Shown here piece by piece: positions 6,972-15,069 of a stretch of DNA of 64,000 nt. The stretch is from contig SFDQ01000003.1 of NCBI GenBank assembly GCA_004558145.1, forward strand, positions 237,244-301,243. The letters are read 5' to 3'. Within the stretch, counting starts at the first letter, position 1. Every line of letters begins with the position of its first letter. The notes below the pieces were generated by a model, which saw nothing but the letters and a program-made list of their open reading frames with translations, was not told the DNA's origin and made no database searches. This DNA comes from Oscillospiraceae bacterium. Its GTDB lineage: Bacteria; Bacillota_A; Clostridia; Oscillospirales; Ruminococcaceae. Position numbers and translations under genes: made by a program.

Positions 6972-7859
6972 ATGAAAACGCCGATCTTCACCGGAGCCGC
7001 TGTTGCCATCATCACTCCCATGCTGCCGGACGGCAGCGTGGACTACAAGGGCCTGGCTGATCTGATCGAGTTCCAGATCAAAGGCGGCACCGATGCCGTT
7101 GTGATCTGCGGCACCACCGGCGAGTCCGCCACTCTGAAGGACGACGAGCATCTGGAGTGCATCCGTGTGGCGGTGGAGACCGCTGCCGGGCGCATCCCCG
7201 TCATCGCGGGCACCGGCTCCAACTACACCGAGCACGCGGTGGAGATGTCCAAGGAGGCCAAGGCCCGGGGTGCGGACGCGCTTCTGCTGGTGACTCCTTA
7301 CTACAACAAGACCACCCAGCGAGGCCTCGTTGCCAGCTTCAACACCATTGTGGACGCGGCCGGCCTGCCGGCCATCCTCTACAACGTGCCCTCCCGCACC
7401 GGCGTGAACATCGAGTCCGCCACCGCGAAGGAACTGGCCAAGAACCCGCTCATCTGCGGCATCAAGGAAGCCAGCGGCAACATCAGCCAGATCGCCATGA
7501 CCGCGGCACTGTGCGGCGGTGAGCTGCCCCTCTATTCCGGCAATGACGATCAGGTGGTGCCCATTCTGGCTTTGGGCGGCAAGGGTGTCATTTCGGTGGT
7601 CTCCAACGTGGCGCCGGAACCGATGCACCGCATGTGCCAGCTTTGGTTCGAGGGCAAGACGAAGGAAAGTCTGGACTTGCAGCTGCAGCTGATGGGCCTT
7701 TGCAAAGCAATGTTCTGCGAGGTGAACCCCATCCCCGTGAAGGCTGCCCTGGGCATGATGGGCCTTCCGGCCGGGCCCTGCCGCCTGCCGCTGGTGCCCC
7801 TGAGCGACGACCACGCCGAACAGGTGCGCCGGGAGCTGCAGAACGCCGGCCTGATTTAA
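6972..7859 (+). CDS. dapA: 4-Hydroxy-tetrahydrodipicolinate synthase
   Basis: Condenses pyruvate with aspartate semialdehyde, the first committed lysine step. The ATG at 6972 is preferred over an in-frame TTG at 6963 because AAGGAG ends 9 nt before it; the product has 295 residues. TIM-barrel signatures are CGTTGESATL, VTPYYNK, catalytic Tyr137 (ILYNVPSRTG) and Schiff-base Lys165 (CGIKEASGN). It lies between asd and dapB. A strong terminator-like hairpin follows the stop codon and may reduce dapB expression relative to dapA. Confidence 0.97.
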   Translation: MKTPIFTGAAVAIITPMLPDGSVDYKGLADLIEFQIKGGTDAVVICGTTGESATLKDDEHLECIRVAVETAAGRIPVIAGTGSNYTEHAVEMSKEAKARGADALLLVTPYYNKTTQRGLVASFNTIVDAAGLPAILYNVPSRTGVNIESATAKELAKNPLICGIKEASGNISQIAMTAALCGGELPLYSGNDDQVVPILALGGKGVISVVSNVAPEPMHRMCQLWFEGKTKESLDLQLQLMGLCKAMFCEVNPIPVKAALGMMGLPAGPCRLPLVPLSDDHAEQVRRELQNAGLI

Positions 7860-7869
7860 AAGGAACACC

Positions 7870-7902
7870 AAAAGGCCCGCGCGTTTTTTGCGCGGGCCTT
7901 TT
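7870..7902 (+). terminator. Hairpin between dapA and dapB
   Basis: Perfect 13-bp inverted repeat (aaaaggcccgcgc, 7-nt loop, complement) ending in cctttt. It looks like an intrinsic terminator inside the operon. As no separate dapB promoter was found in the short gap, partial read-through or a role in mRNA stability is likely. Confidence 0.75.
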
Positions 7903-7927
7903 GTAAAAAGAACAGGAGAAAGATACC

Positions 7928-8686
7928 ATGACCCGCATTATCATTCAGGGCATCAACGGCCGCATGGGCAAGGTCTTGTGCGAGCTGATCGAACAGCGTG
8001 AGGACTGCCGCGTTGTGGGCGGCGTGGACGTCACCCCTCAGAGCGGCGCCATCCCCGTGGCGGCGAGCCTGGAGGAACTGAACGTGGAGGCCGATGTGCT
8101 CATCGACTTTTCCAGCCCCGCGGCCACCAGGAACGCTCTGCGCTTCTGCGCAAAGAACGCGCTGCCCTGCGTCATCTGCACCACCGGCCTGGACGAGGAC
8201 ACCGAAAAGCTGCTGACCGAGGCCAGCACCCGCTGTGCTGTGTTCAAGAGCGCGAACATGTCCATGGGCATCAACCTGCTGGCCCAGCTTGCCCAGCAGG
8301 CCGCCACGGCGCTGGGGCTGGACTACGACATCGAGATCATCGAGAAGCACCACCACAACAAGCTGGACGCGCCCAGCGGCACTGCGCTGCTGCTGGCGGA
8401 CGAGATCAACAAGGTGGCCAGCGAGCCCTACGAATATGTCTATGACCGCCACAGTGTGCGGCAGAAGCGCTCTCCCCGCGAGATCGGCCTGCACTCGGTG
8501 CGGGGCGGCAGCATCGTGGGTGAGCATGAGATTTTGTTCTGCGGGCCGGATGAGGTCATCACCCTGAGCCACAGCGCCGGTTCCCGCCGTGTGTTTGCCA
8601 ACGGCGCGGTGAATGCTGCGGTGTTCCTTGCGGATAAAGGCCCTGGACTTTACACCATGAAAGACCTGATGAAGGAACTTCTGTGA
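7928..8686 (+). CDS. dapB: 4-Hydroxy-tetrahydrodipicolinate reductase
   Basis: NAD(P)H-dependent reduction of the DapA product to tetrahydrodipicolinate. The 252-residue protein shows the Rossmann motif GINGRMGK (8-15), VLIDFSSPAAT, CTTGLDEDT and the catalytic EIIEKHHHNKLDAPSGTA. AGGAGAA precedes the ATG. It sits 68 bp after dapA, beyond an internal terminator hairpin, and 10 bp before the CapA-like gene. The diaminopimelate steps after DapB are not encoded nearby. Confidence 0.97.
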   Translation: MTRIIIQGINGRMGKVLCELIEQREDCRVVGGVDVTPQSGAIPVAASLEELNVEADVLIDFSSPAATRNALRFCAKNALPCVICTTGLDEDTEKLLTEASTRCAVFKSANMSMGINLLAQLAQQAATALGLDYDIEIIEKHHHNKLDAPSGTALLLADEINKVASEPYEYVYDRHSVRQKRSPREIGLHSVRGGSIVGEHEILFCGPDEVITLSHSAGSRRVFANGAVNAAVFLADKGPGLYTMKDLMKELL

Positions 8687-8696
8687 GGAAAATAAC

Positions 8697-9917
8697 ATGA
8701 AGAAACGACTGATCGTTCTGGTGCTTGCCATTCTGGCACTGCTGATGATCGTTCCTCTGCTGGACAGTGCGGTCGATTCGGTGCGGGATGCGGCCGCCCA
8801 GGCGCAGCCTGACCCCACGCCTGCACCCTCCCCTTCCCCCACGCCGGAGCCGACGCCGACTGTTTCCACGGTGCGCTTTTCCGCCACAGGCGATAACCTC
8901 ATCCATACCGGCATCTACAACCAGGCGGCCCGCAGAGCCCAGGCGGAGGGCAAAGAGGGCTATGATTTTTCCTTCTGCTACGACGCGGTGCGGGATTTCT
9001 ACGCCGGTTTTGACGTGAACTGGATCAACCAGGAAACGCTGGTGAACGATGAACTGGAGCCCAGCAGTTATCCCTGCTTTTCCACGCCGGGCGATATGGG
9101 GCGCGAGCTGTACGACACAGGGTTCAGAGTGTTCAGCCTGGCGAACAACCACACCTATGACAAGGGTGCCGAGGGCATTGCTGCCACCAGACGGTTCTGG
9201 TCCAGCCTGCCGGAAGATGCAGTCACCTGCGGACTGTACGCGGGCGAAGAAGACTACGACAACATCGTGATCCGGGAGACCAATGGCATCCGCATCGCCT
9301 ATCTTTCTTATACGGAATTCACCAACGGCATCCCCACTCCCTCCGGAGCGGAAGCGAACCTCATCTACACCAGCCAGACCGACGTGATACAGCACCAGAT
9401 CGAACTGGCACGCCAGCAGGCGGACTTTGTGGTGGTGGGTGTTCACTGGGGCGTGGAGGGCAGCCACAAAGCCACCGACGCCCAGCGGGCGCTGGCTCAG
9501 CAGATGGCCGACTGGGGAGCTGGCGTAGTCATCGGAACTCACCCCCATGTGGTGCAGGACGCACAGTGGCTCACTGCGGCGGATGGCCGCCAGGTATTCG
9601 TGGCTTATTCCCTGGGCAATTTCCTGAACGCCCAGTCCACGGCGGACACGATGATCGGCGCGGTACTGAGCTTCACACTGGAAAAGACCACCCAGCCGGA
9701 CGGAAGCAGCGAGACGGTCCTGAAGGACCCGATGCTGCATCCCACGGTGAACCATTACGGCCAGAACTATTCCCAGATACGCATTTACCTTTATAAGGAC
9801 TACACCGACGAGCTGGCCCAAAGCCACGGTGTGCGGGAGAACTTCCCGGATTTCAGCCGCAGCTACATAGAATCGGTCCTGCGGAACAACATCGACAACC
9901 AATTCCTTGATCTATAA
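8697..9917 (+). CDS. CapA-family exported metallophosphatase-like protein
   Basis: A 406-residue protein with an N-terminal membrane anchor or signal (residues 3-22, RLIVLVLAILALLMIVPLL), a Pro/Thr/Ser-rich linker (about 37-58, PDPTPAPSPSPTPEP) and a calcineurin-like PGA_cap domain. Metal-site motifs are FSATGDNLIH, NQETL, LANNHTYDKG, VGVHWGVE and IGTHPHVVQ. CapA proteins are tied to poly-gamma-glutamate capsule formation in Bacillus, but many clostridial homologues have no cap operon and an unknown envelope role. No capB or capC is present. Position at the end of the lysine/diaminopimelate operon, 10 bp after dapB, suggests a cell-wall link; this is inference. Confidence 0.85.
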   Translation: MKKRLIVLVLAILALLMIVPLLDSAVDSVRDAAAQAQPDPTPAPSPSPTPEPTPTVSTVRFSATGDNLIHTGIYNQAARRAQAEGKEGYDFSFCYDAVRDFYAGFDVNWINQETLVNDELEPSSYPCFSTPGDMGRELYDTGFRVFSLANNHTYDKGAEGIAATRRFWSSLPEDAVTCGLYAGEEDYDNIVIRETNGIRIAYLSYTEFTNGIPTPSGAEANLIYTSQTDVIQHQIELARQQADFVVVGVHWGVEGSHKATDAQRALAQQMADWGAGVVIGTHPHVVQDAQWLTAADGRQVFVAYSLGNFLNAQSTADTMIGAVLSFTLEKTTQPDGSSETVLKDPMLHPTVNHYGQNYSQIRIYLYKDYTDELAQSHGVRENFPDFSRSYIESVLRNNIDNQFLDL

Positions 9918-9935
9918 AAATGGAGGCAGAGCAAT

Positions 9936-10400
9936 ATGTACGGCATCTCCCAGCTTTCCAGTGAACAGAACATCATGGTGGTGGCCTTCCCCGCCGTGCG
10001 CCAGAGCGAGGGCGGCCCTGCGGGGTATCTCTCCCCCTTCGCGGCGGCCGGGGTCAATATGGACATGATCTGCCAAGGGCTGCCCCAGGGCGACGTGGCG
10101 GCTTTGAGTTTCACCACCTCGTATGATAACTGGTCCATCGTGATGCGCACTCTGCCCCAGGTCACGGCGGGCAAAAGCGGCCCCGCGCCGCTCATCAGCG
10201 GCGGTTACACCAAGCTGACCCTCTTCGGGCAGGACATGCCGAACCTGTGCGGTGTGGCCTCCAGGGTGATGGAGGTCATGGCAGAGGCCCGGGTGCCCAT
10301 CCACCTCATCACCACCAGCTCGGTGGACATTTCCCTGCTGGTGGCCGCCGAGGATGAGGACACGGCCCTGGAGGCGCTGCGGCAGGCATTCGCGCTGTGA
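9936..10400 (+). CDS. Stand-alone ACT-domain protein, aspartokinase regulatory-like
   Basis: A 154-residue protein made only of two ACT-like halves. The second (about 90-150: LFGQDMPNLCGVASRVMEVMAEARVPIHLITTSSVDISLLV) closely resembles the C-terminal regulatory ACT pair of aspartokinases (pattern GVA.R.FE.L....I.ISTSEI.IS). No kinase domain is present. GGAGG precedes the ATG, and it is the last gene of the asd-dapA-dapB-capA transcript before a strong terminator. A role as a lysine or threonine sensor, or as a free regulatory subunit of an aspartokinase encoded elsewhere, is plausible; B. subtilis makes such a subunit by internal initiation. It could also be a relic. Confidence 0.7.
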   Translation: MYGISQLSSEQNIMVVAFPAVRQSEGGPAGYLSPFAAAGVNMDMICQGLPQGDVAALSFTTSYDNWSIVMRTLPQVTAGKSGPAPLISGGYTKLTLFGQDMPNLCGVASRVMEVMAEARVPIHLITTSSVDISLLVAAEDEDTALEALRQAFAL

Positions 10401-10416
10401 CCGGTCTTGAAATCAA

Positions 10417-10451
10417 AAAAGGAGCACTGTCATTTTGACAGTGCTCCTTTT
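10417..10451. terminator. Bidirectional terminator between the lysine operon and tyrS
   Basis: Perfect 16-bp inverted repeat (aaaaggagcactgtca, loop ttt, complement), flanked by A and T runs. It serves the convergent ACT gene and tyrS. Confidence 0.9.
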
Positions 10452-10463
10452 GGTTTTATTGCA

Positions 10464-11684
10464 TCACAGCTGCACCTTGTGGTAGACCTTCTTGCCCTTC
10501 TTGATGACCACACCGGCGGCCAGAGCCTCGGCGCTCACGGTCATGGTGGGGTCGGTCACCTTCTCGCCGTCCAGCAGAACGCCGCCCTGCTGGATGAGCT
10601 GACGGGCCTCCCGCTTGCTGGGGACCAGTTTCGCAGCCAGCATCATGTCCAGAATGCCGATCTTGCCGTCGGTGAGCTGGTCGGCGGTGAGGGTGGTGGA
10701 GGGCATGTTGGCCGCGTCCGCGGAGCCGCTGAACAGGCCGCGGGCGGTCTCCTGGGCCTTGCGGGCCTCCTCCTCGCTGTGGACCAGCTTGGTGAGCTCG
10801 AAGGCCAGGATCTCTTTGGCCTTGTTCAGCTCGCCGCCTTGCCAGTGGTCCATCTCGTCGATCTGCTCCAGGGGCAGGTCGGTGAGCATCCGCAGGCATT
10901 TCAGCACGTCGGCGTCGTCCACGTTGCGCCAGTACTGGTAGAACTCGTAGGGGGAAGTCTTTTCCGGGTCGAGCCAGACAGCGCCCTTCTGGGTCTTGCC
11001 CATCTTCTTGCCCTCGCTGGTGAGCAGCAGGGTGATGGTCATGGCGTAGGCGTCCTTGCCCAGCTTGCGGCGGATAAGCTCGGTGCCGCCCAGCATGTTG
11101 GACCACTGGTCGTCGCCGCCGCACTGCAGGTTGCAGCCCACGGTCTGGAACATGTGATAGAAGTCGTAGGACTGCATGATCATGTAGTTGAACTCCAGGA
11201 AGGACAGCCCCTTCTCCATCCGCTGCTTGTAGCACTCGGCCCGGAGCATGTTGTTCACCGAGAAGCAGGCGCCCACTTCGCGCAGCAGCTCGATGTAGTT
11301 CAGCTTCATCAGCCAGTCAGCGTTGTTCAGCATCAGAGCCTTGCCCTCGGAAAAGTCGATGAACTTGCTCATCTGCTTTTTGAAGCACTCGCAGTTGTGC
11401 TGGATGGTCTCCACGGTCATCATGGTGCGCATGTCGGTGCGGCCGCTGGGGTCGCCCACCATGCCGGTGCCGCCGCCGATCAGGGCGATGGGGCGGTTAC
11501 CTGCCTTCTGCAGCCGGCGCATGAGCATCAGGGCCATGAAGTGGCCCACATGCAGAGAATCGGCCGTGGGGTCAAAGCCGATGTAGAAGGTGGCTTTGCC
11601 GTTGTTGATGAGGTCTTTGATCTCTTCCTCATCGGTCACCTGGGCGATAAGCCCGCGGGCGACCAGCTCGTCGTAAATGGTCAT
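10464..11684 (-). CDS. tyrS: Tyrosyl-tRNA synthetase
   Basis: Class I aminoacyl-tRNA synthetase that charges tRNA-Tyr. Start taken at ATG 11684, where AAGGAGG lies 11 nt upstream; this gives 406 residues, normal for TyrS. Motifs are FIGFDPTADSLHVGH (HIGH-like), GGTGMVGDPSGR, GGDDQWSNML (tyrosine and tRNA recognition) and GKKMGKTQKGAVWL (KMSKS-like). The C-terminal S4 RNA-binding domain is visible as LVPSKREARQLIQQGGVLLDGEKV. It is preceded by a tyrosine T-box leader. Confidence 0.97.
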   Translation of the reverse strand: MTIYDELVARGLIAQVTDEEEIKDLINNGKATFYIGFDPTADSLHVGHFMALMLMRRLQKAGNRPIALIGGGTGMVGDPSGRTDMRTMMTVETIQHNCECFKKQMSKFIDFSEGKALMLNNADWLMKLNYIELLREVGACFSVNNMLRAECYKQRMEKGLSFLEFNYMIMQSYDFYHMFQTVGCNLQCGGDDQWSNMLGGTELIRRKLGKDAYAMTITLLLTSEGKKMGKTQKGAVWLDPEKTSPYEFYQYWRNVDDADVLKCLRMLTDLPLEQIDEMDHWQGGELNKAKEILAFELTKLVHSEEEARKAQETARGLFSGSADAANMPSTTLTADQLTDGKIGILDMMLAAKLVPSKREARQLIQQGGVLLDGEKVTDPTMTVSAEALAAGVVIKKGKKVYHKVQL

Positions 11685-11723
11685 GCTTTCTGTTTCCTCC
11701 TTTGATTTGCGGGCAAAGGGCAT

Positions 11724-12003
11724 AAAAAAGCCCTCTGCCAAAATAAATTGGCAGAGGGCGAAACTTCGCGGTACCACCTCTGTTCGCCGCCCTCCTCGCG
11801 AAAGACGGCCTCGGCGGGTGCACAATAGACACCCTTGCGCTGTAACGTGCGCACCACGGCGCGGCCTACCGGGCGCAAAACGCGCTGTTCAGCCTGCTGC
11901 TCCGGGATGTATTCGCCCTTGCGCACGCTTCCCTTTTCACCAAACCAGGGCTTCTCTGTGCCGCGCTTTCAAGGGGTACTGGTTCCCTTCTTCGCATTTG
12001 ATA
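11724..12003 (-). promoter_or_regulatory. Tyrosine T-box riboswitch leader
   Basis: On the minus strand a long structured leader contains the conserved T-box AGAGGTGGTACCGCG (+ coordinates 11767-11781), followed by an intrinsic terminator with an 11-bp stem (11730-11740/11749-11759) and six T. In stem I a UAC triplet (11911-11909) in the context GAAUACAUC fits a tyrosine specifier. Uncharged tRNA-Tyr should stabilise the antiterminator and allow tyrS transcription. Confidence 0.9.
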
Positions 12004-12009
12004 CTGTAC

Positions 12010-12038
12010 AGTATACCTGTGCCTTTTCCCTTTGTCAA
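12010..12038 (-). promoter_or_regulatory. SigA promoter of the tyrS T-box transcript
   Basis: Minus-strand TTGACA (12038-12033), 17-bp spacer, TATACT (12015-12010). The -35 box overlaps the recN stop codon, so transcription starts right after recN. Confidence 0.8.
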
Positions 12039-13696
12039 GGGTCCAGGCCCAGCATTTCCCGGGCGTTGGCCAGGGCGATGGGCGTGATCTGGTCGCCGGA
12101 GATGATGCGGGCCAGTTCCCGCACCCGGCCGTCGCCGTCCAGCGGATAAAGCTTGGTGAAGGTGCGCTCGCCTTCCACGTTCTTCTGGATGAGCAGGTGC
12201 CGGTCCGCCAGTGCCGCGATCTGGGCGGTGTGGGTGATGCAGATGACCTGCCGGCCCGCGGAGGTCTGTTTGAGCATCTGGCCGATGCGTCCCGCCGCCG
12301 AGCCGGACACGCCGGTGTCGATCTCGTCGTAAATGACGGTGTGGATGGCGTCCTTTTCCGCCAGCGCGCTCTTGAGCGCCAGCATGATGCGGCTCAACTC
12401 GCCGCCGCTGGCGATCTTGGCCAGAGGCTTCGGCGTTTCGCCAGGGTTCGGGGAGATGTAGAACTCCAGCGTGTCCTGCCCTGCCCCGGCCAGCGGCCCG
12501 CGGCTGTGCTGCAACGCAAAGCGCACGCCCGGCATGTTCAGGAAGGTGCAGGCCTCCACCAGCTTCTTTTCCAGGTCGTTGAACGCGTTCAAACGGGTCT
12601 GGGTGAGGGCTTCCGCCTTTTCCTTGGCCTGACGGTAGAGCGCCTGTTTTTCGGCATTCAGCTTGGCCAGGGTCTCGTCCGACTGCTCGATGCTTTCCAG
12701 TTCCTCCCGGGCTGCCTGCCCGTGCTCCAGGATCTTCTCCACCGAGCCGCCGTATTTCTGCTTGAGACGGTAAATTTCGTCCAGACGGGTCTCCACCCGG
12801 TCCAGCTCGGCAGGATCCATGCCGTAGCTTTCCAGCCGGTCGGCCAGGTCGGTAGCCAGCTCCCGGGCGGTGTAGTAAAGGTCGTTCAGCCGCTCACAGG
12901 CGCTTTGCAGCGACTCGTCCAGTTGGGCGGCTCCTTCCAGCTGCCCGGCCGCGTCGCCCAGAAGGTCGGCGGCTCCGCCAAAGTCATCGCCCCCTGCAAG
13001 GGCGTTGTGGGCGGCGCTCACCTGTTCCAGAATGGTCTGGGCGTGGCTGAGCACCTGCCGGCGAGCGGTCAGCTGCTCTTCCTCTTCGGGCTGAAGCGCG
13101 GCAGACTCGATCTCGTCCACCTGGAAACGAAGCAGTTCCAGCCGGCGCTGCTTCTCCTCTTCGTCCATCTGCAGGGCGTCCGCCTGCCGCTTGACGGCGA
13201 TCAGCTGACGGTAGACTTGCCGGTATGCGGCGTATTCCTTCTCGTTCTGCGCATACAGGTCCAGCAGCGCCAGATGGCGGGAGGGATTGGTCAGGTTCTG
13301 GTTGTCGTGCTGGCCGTGGATGTTGATGAGGCCGGCGGAAAGGTCCCGAAGCATGGCCGCGGTGGAAGGCATGCCGTTGACCCGGCAGTTGCTTTTGCCT
13401 TCGGCGCTTATCTCACGATAGAGCAGCAGCTCGTCCCCCGCCTCATAACCGGCCTGCTCCAGCTGGCTGCGCACGGCCTCGGGCAGGTCGGTGAAGGTGG
13501 CCCAGATGCAGGCCTTGCCCGCGCCGGTGCGCACCAGGTCGCGGCTGGTGCGGTTGCCCAGGATGGCGTTGATGGAGTCGATCAGGATGCTTTTGCCTGC
13601 GCCCGTCTCGCCGGTCAGCACGTTCAGACCGGGCGAAAACTCCGCTTCGGCCTTTTCGATGACCGCAACGTTTTCGATTTTCAGATTTTTCAGCAA
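12035..13696 (-). CDS. recN: DNA repair protein RecN
   Basis: SMC-like ATPase that acts early in double-strand-break repair. The 553-residue protein has an N-terminal Walker A (GETGAGKS, 29-36), a long central coiled-coil region rich in Glu, Gln, Leu and Arg, the ABC signature LAKIASGGELSRIMLAL and Walker B/D-loop VIYDEIDTGVSGSAA. It follows argR by about 40 bp in the conserved dxs-tlyA-nadK-argR-recN order. In Bacillus the next genes are spoIVB-spo0A; here it is tyrS. Confidence 0.97.
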   Translation of the reverse strand: MLKNLKIENVAVIEKAEAEFSPGLNVLTGETGAGKSILIDSINAILGNRTSRDLVRTGAGKACIWATFTDLPEAVRSQLEQAGYEAGDELLLYREISAEGKSNCRVNGMPSTAAMLRDLSAGLINIHGQHDNQNLTNPSRHLALLDLYAQNEKEYAAYRQVYRQLIAVKRQADALQMDEEEKQRRLELLRFQVDEIESAALQPEEEEQLTARRQVLSHAQTILEQVSAAHNALAGGDDFGGAADLLGDAAGQLEGAAQLDESLQSACERLNDLYYTARELATDLADRLESYGMDPAELDRVETRLDEIYRLKQKYGGSVEKILEHGQAAREELESIEQSDETLAKLNAEKQALYRQAKEKAEALTQTRLNAFNDLEKKLVEACTFLNMPGVRFALQHSRGPLAGAGQDTLEFYISPNPGETPKPLAKIASGGELSRIMLALKSALAEKDAIHTVIYDEIDTGVSGSAAGRIGQMLKQTSAGRQVICITHTAQIAALADRHLLIQKNVEGERTFTKLYPLDGDGRVRELARIISGDQITPIALANAREMLGLDP

Positions 13697-13737
13697 AGCC
13701 CTTCGGCCCCCTTTTCCGTTCTGCGCGGCCGGGCCGG

Positions 13738-14202
13738 TCAGTGACGGGTGATGTATTGCTGCAGTTCAGCGCAAATGGCCTGGGCCGCCTCCGGAGTGCG
13801 CATCAGCGCCAGGAAGGTGTCGTCGCCCGAAAGGGTGCCGATGACATCGCAGTCCCACTGCATGGAGTCGAACAGTTCGCAGGCGGCGCTGGCCATGCCG
13901 GGATAGCAGCGCACCATGACGGTGCATCCTGCCCAGTCCGCCTTGAGAACGGATTCCCGGAAAATGGTCTCGAACCGCCCCTGGGAATGCCGGGCCCCTT
14001 TGGCGGAAGCGCTGGACACATAGCGGTATTTGCCGCCGCCCACCGCCGCCTTCACCAGATGAAGCTGCCGGATGTCCCGGGAAACGGTGGCCTGCGTCAC
14101 CGAAAAACCTGCCTCATTCAGGTGCTCCAGCAGATCTTCCTGCCGGTCGATGGGATACTGCTCGATCAGTTCCAGGATCTTTGCATGTCGGTCATTTTTC
14201 AT
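13738..14202 (-). CDS. argR: Arginine repressor ArgR/AhrC
   Basis: Hexameric arginine-responsive regulator. Start taken at ATG 14202, with AGGTG 6 nt upstream, giving 154 residues. The N-terminal winged helix has RQEDLLEHLNEAGFSVTQATVSRDIRQLHLVK. The C-terminal oligomerisation and arginine-binding part ends with VIGTLSGDDTFLALMRT, where the Asp pair contacts arginine. It starts 5 bp after the nadK stop codon, so it is probably co-translated. No arginine biosynthesis gene is in the window. Confidence 0.95.
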   Translation of the reverse strand: MKNDRHAKILELIEQYPIDRQEDLLEHLNEAGFSVTQATVSRDIRQLHLVKAAVGGGKYRYVSSASAKGARHSQGRFETIFRESVLKADWAGCTVMVRCYPGMASAACELFDSMQWDCDVIGTLSGDDTFLALMRTPEAAQAICAELQQYITRH

Positions 14203-14207
14203 TTGAA

Positions 14208-15047
14208 TCACCTGCCGCGAAGTTTTTTGTCGATGGCATCGAACTGGTCTGTGCCATTAAAGGTTATCAGCTTTACAGACTTTTCGGAAAGCCCTGCCCG
14301 CAGCTCTCCGCCCGCGGGAAGCTCTATCTCCCTCTCGCCGTCGGAGCTGATGAGGATGGGGCCGCGCTGGTCCGCGCCCGGGCGCACAGTGATGCGCCGG
14401 TCGGCCGCGAAAACGATGGCCGGACGCTGCAGGCTGTGGGCACAGATGCTGGTGACCACAAGGCCGCGGATGCGGGCGTCCAGGATGGGCCCTCCGGCGG
14501 AAAGCGAATAGGCCGTGGAGCCGGTGGGGGTGGCAAGGATCACTCCGTCGCCACGGCAGTTGCTCACCGGCAGGTCGTCACAAAGGATGTCCAGATCGAC
14601 GGTCTGCCGCCGGTGCCCGCTGTACACGACCAGGTCGTTGAGGGCGATCAGCGGCCCGTCGGCGCCGGTGCACTCCGCCTGCAAAAGAGCCCGGTGCTCC
14701 ACCGAAAACTCCCCTGCCGCCAGCTTGTGCAGCTTTTGCTCCATCTCGTCCAGCTCGCAGGTGGCCAGAAAACCGGTGCGGCCCAGGTTGATGCCCAGCA
14801 CGGGCAGCCCGTGGCGGGCGCATTCCTTTGCCGCGTGGAGCATGGTGCCGTCGCCGCCCACCGTCACCACCGCGTCGGCCTGAGTCAGCGCCTGCGCGCC
14901 GGGCAGGCAGACTGCCCCGTCGGGCGGCGCAAAGCCGTCCTCGGCGGCAAGGACCACCCGTGTGCCTTTCGCCAGCAGCAGCTGGGCGGCCTGCAGAAGG
15001 ACATCGGCGGCCTCGGGTTTGTTGTAGCCGGTCAGGCAGATCGTCAT
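14208..15047 (-). CDS. nadK: NAD kinase
   Basis: Phosphorylates NAD to NADP. ATG 15047 is preferred (GGGGAG, 8-nt spacing) over a GTG three codons upstream, giving 279 residues. Family signatures are GGDGTMLHA (64-72), LGINLGRTGFLA, LNDLVV and GDGVILATPTGSTAYSLSAGGPI. It lies between tlyA and argR in the standard clostridial isoprenoid/repair cluster. Confidence 0.96.
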   Translation of the reverse strand: MTICLTGYNKPEAADVLLQAAQLLLAKGTRVVLAAEDGFAPPDGAVCLPGAQALTQADAVVTVGGDGTMLHAAKECARHGLPVLGINLGRTGFLATCELDEMEQKLHKLAAGEFSVEHRALLQAECTGADGPLIALNDLVVYSGHRRQTVDLDILCDDLPVSNCRGDGVILATPTGSTAYSLSAGGPILDARIRGLVVTSICAHSLQRPAIVFAADRRITVRPGADQRGPILISSDGEREIELPAGGELRAGLSEKSVKLITFNGTDQFDAIDKKLRGR

Positions 15048-15069
15048 GGACGGCACTCCCCTTTTTGCG

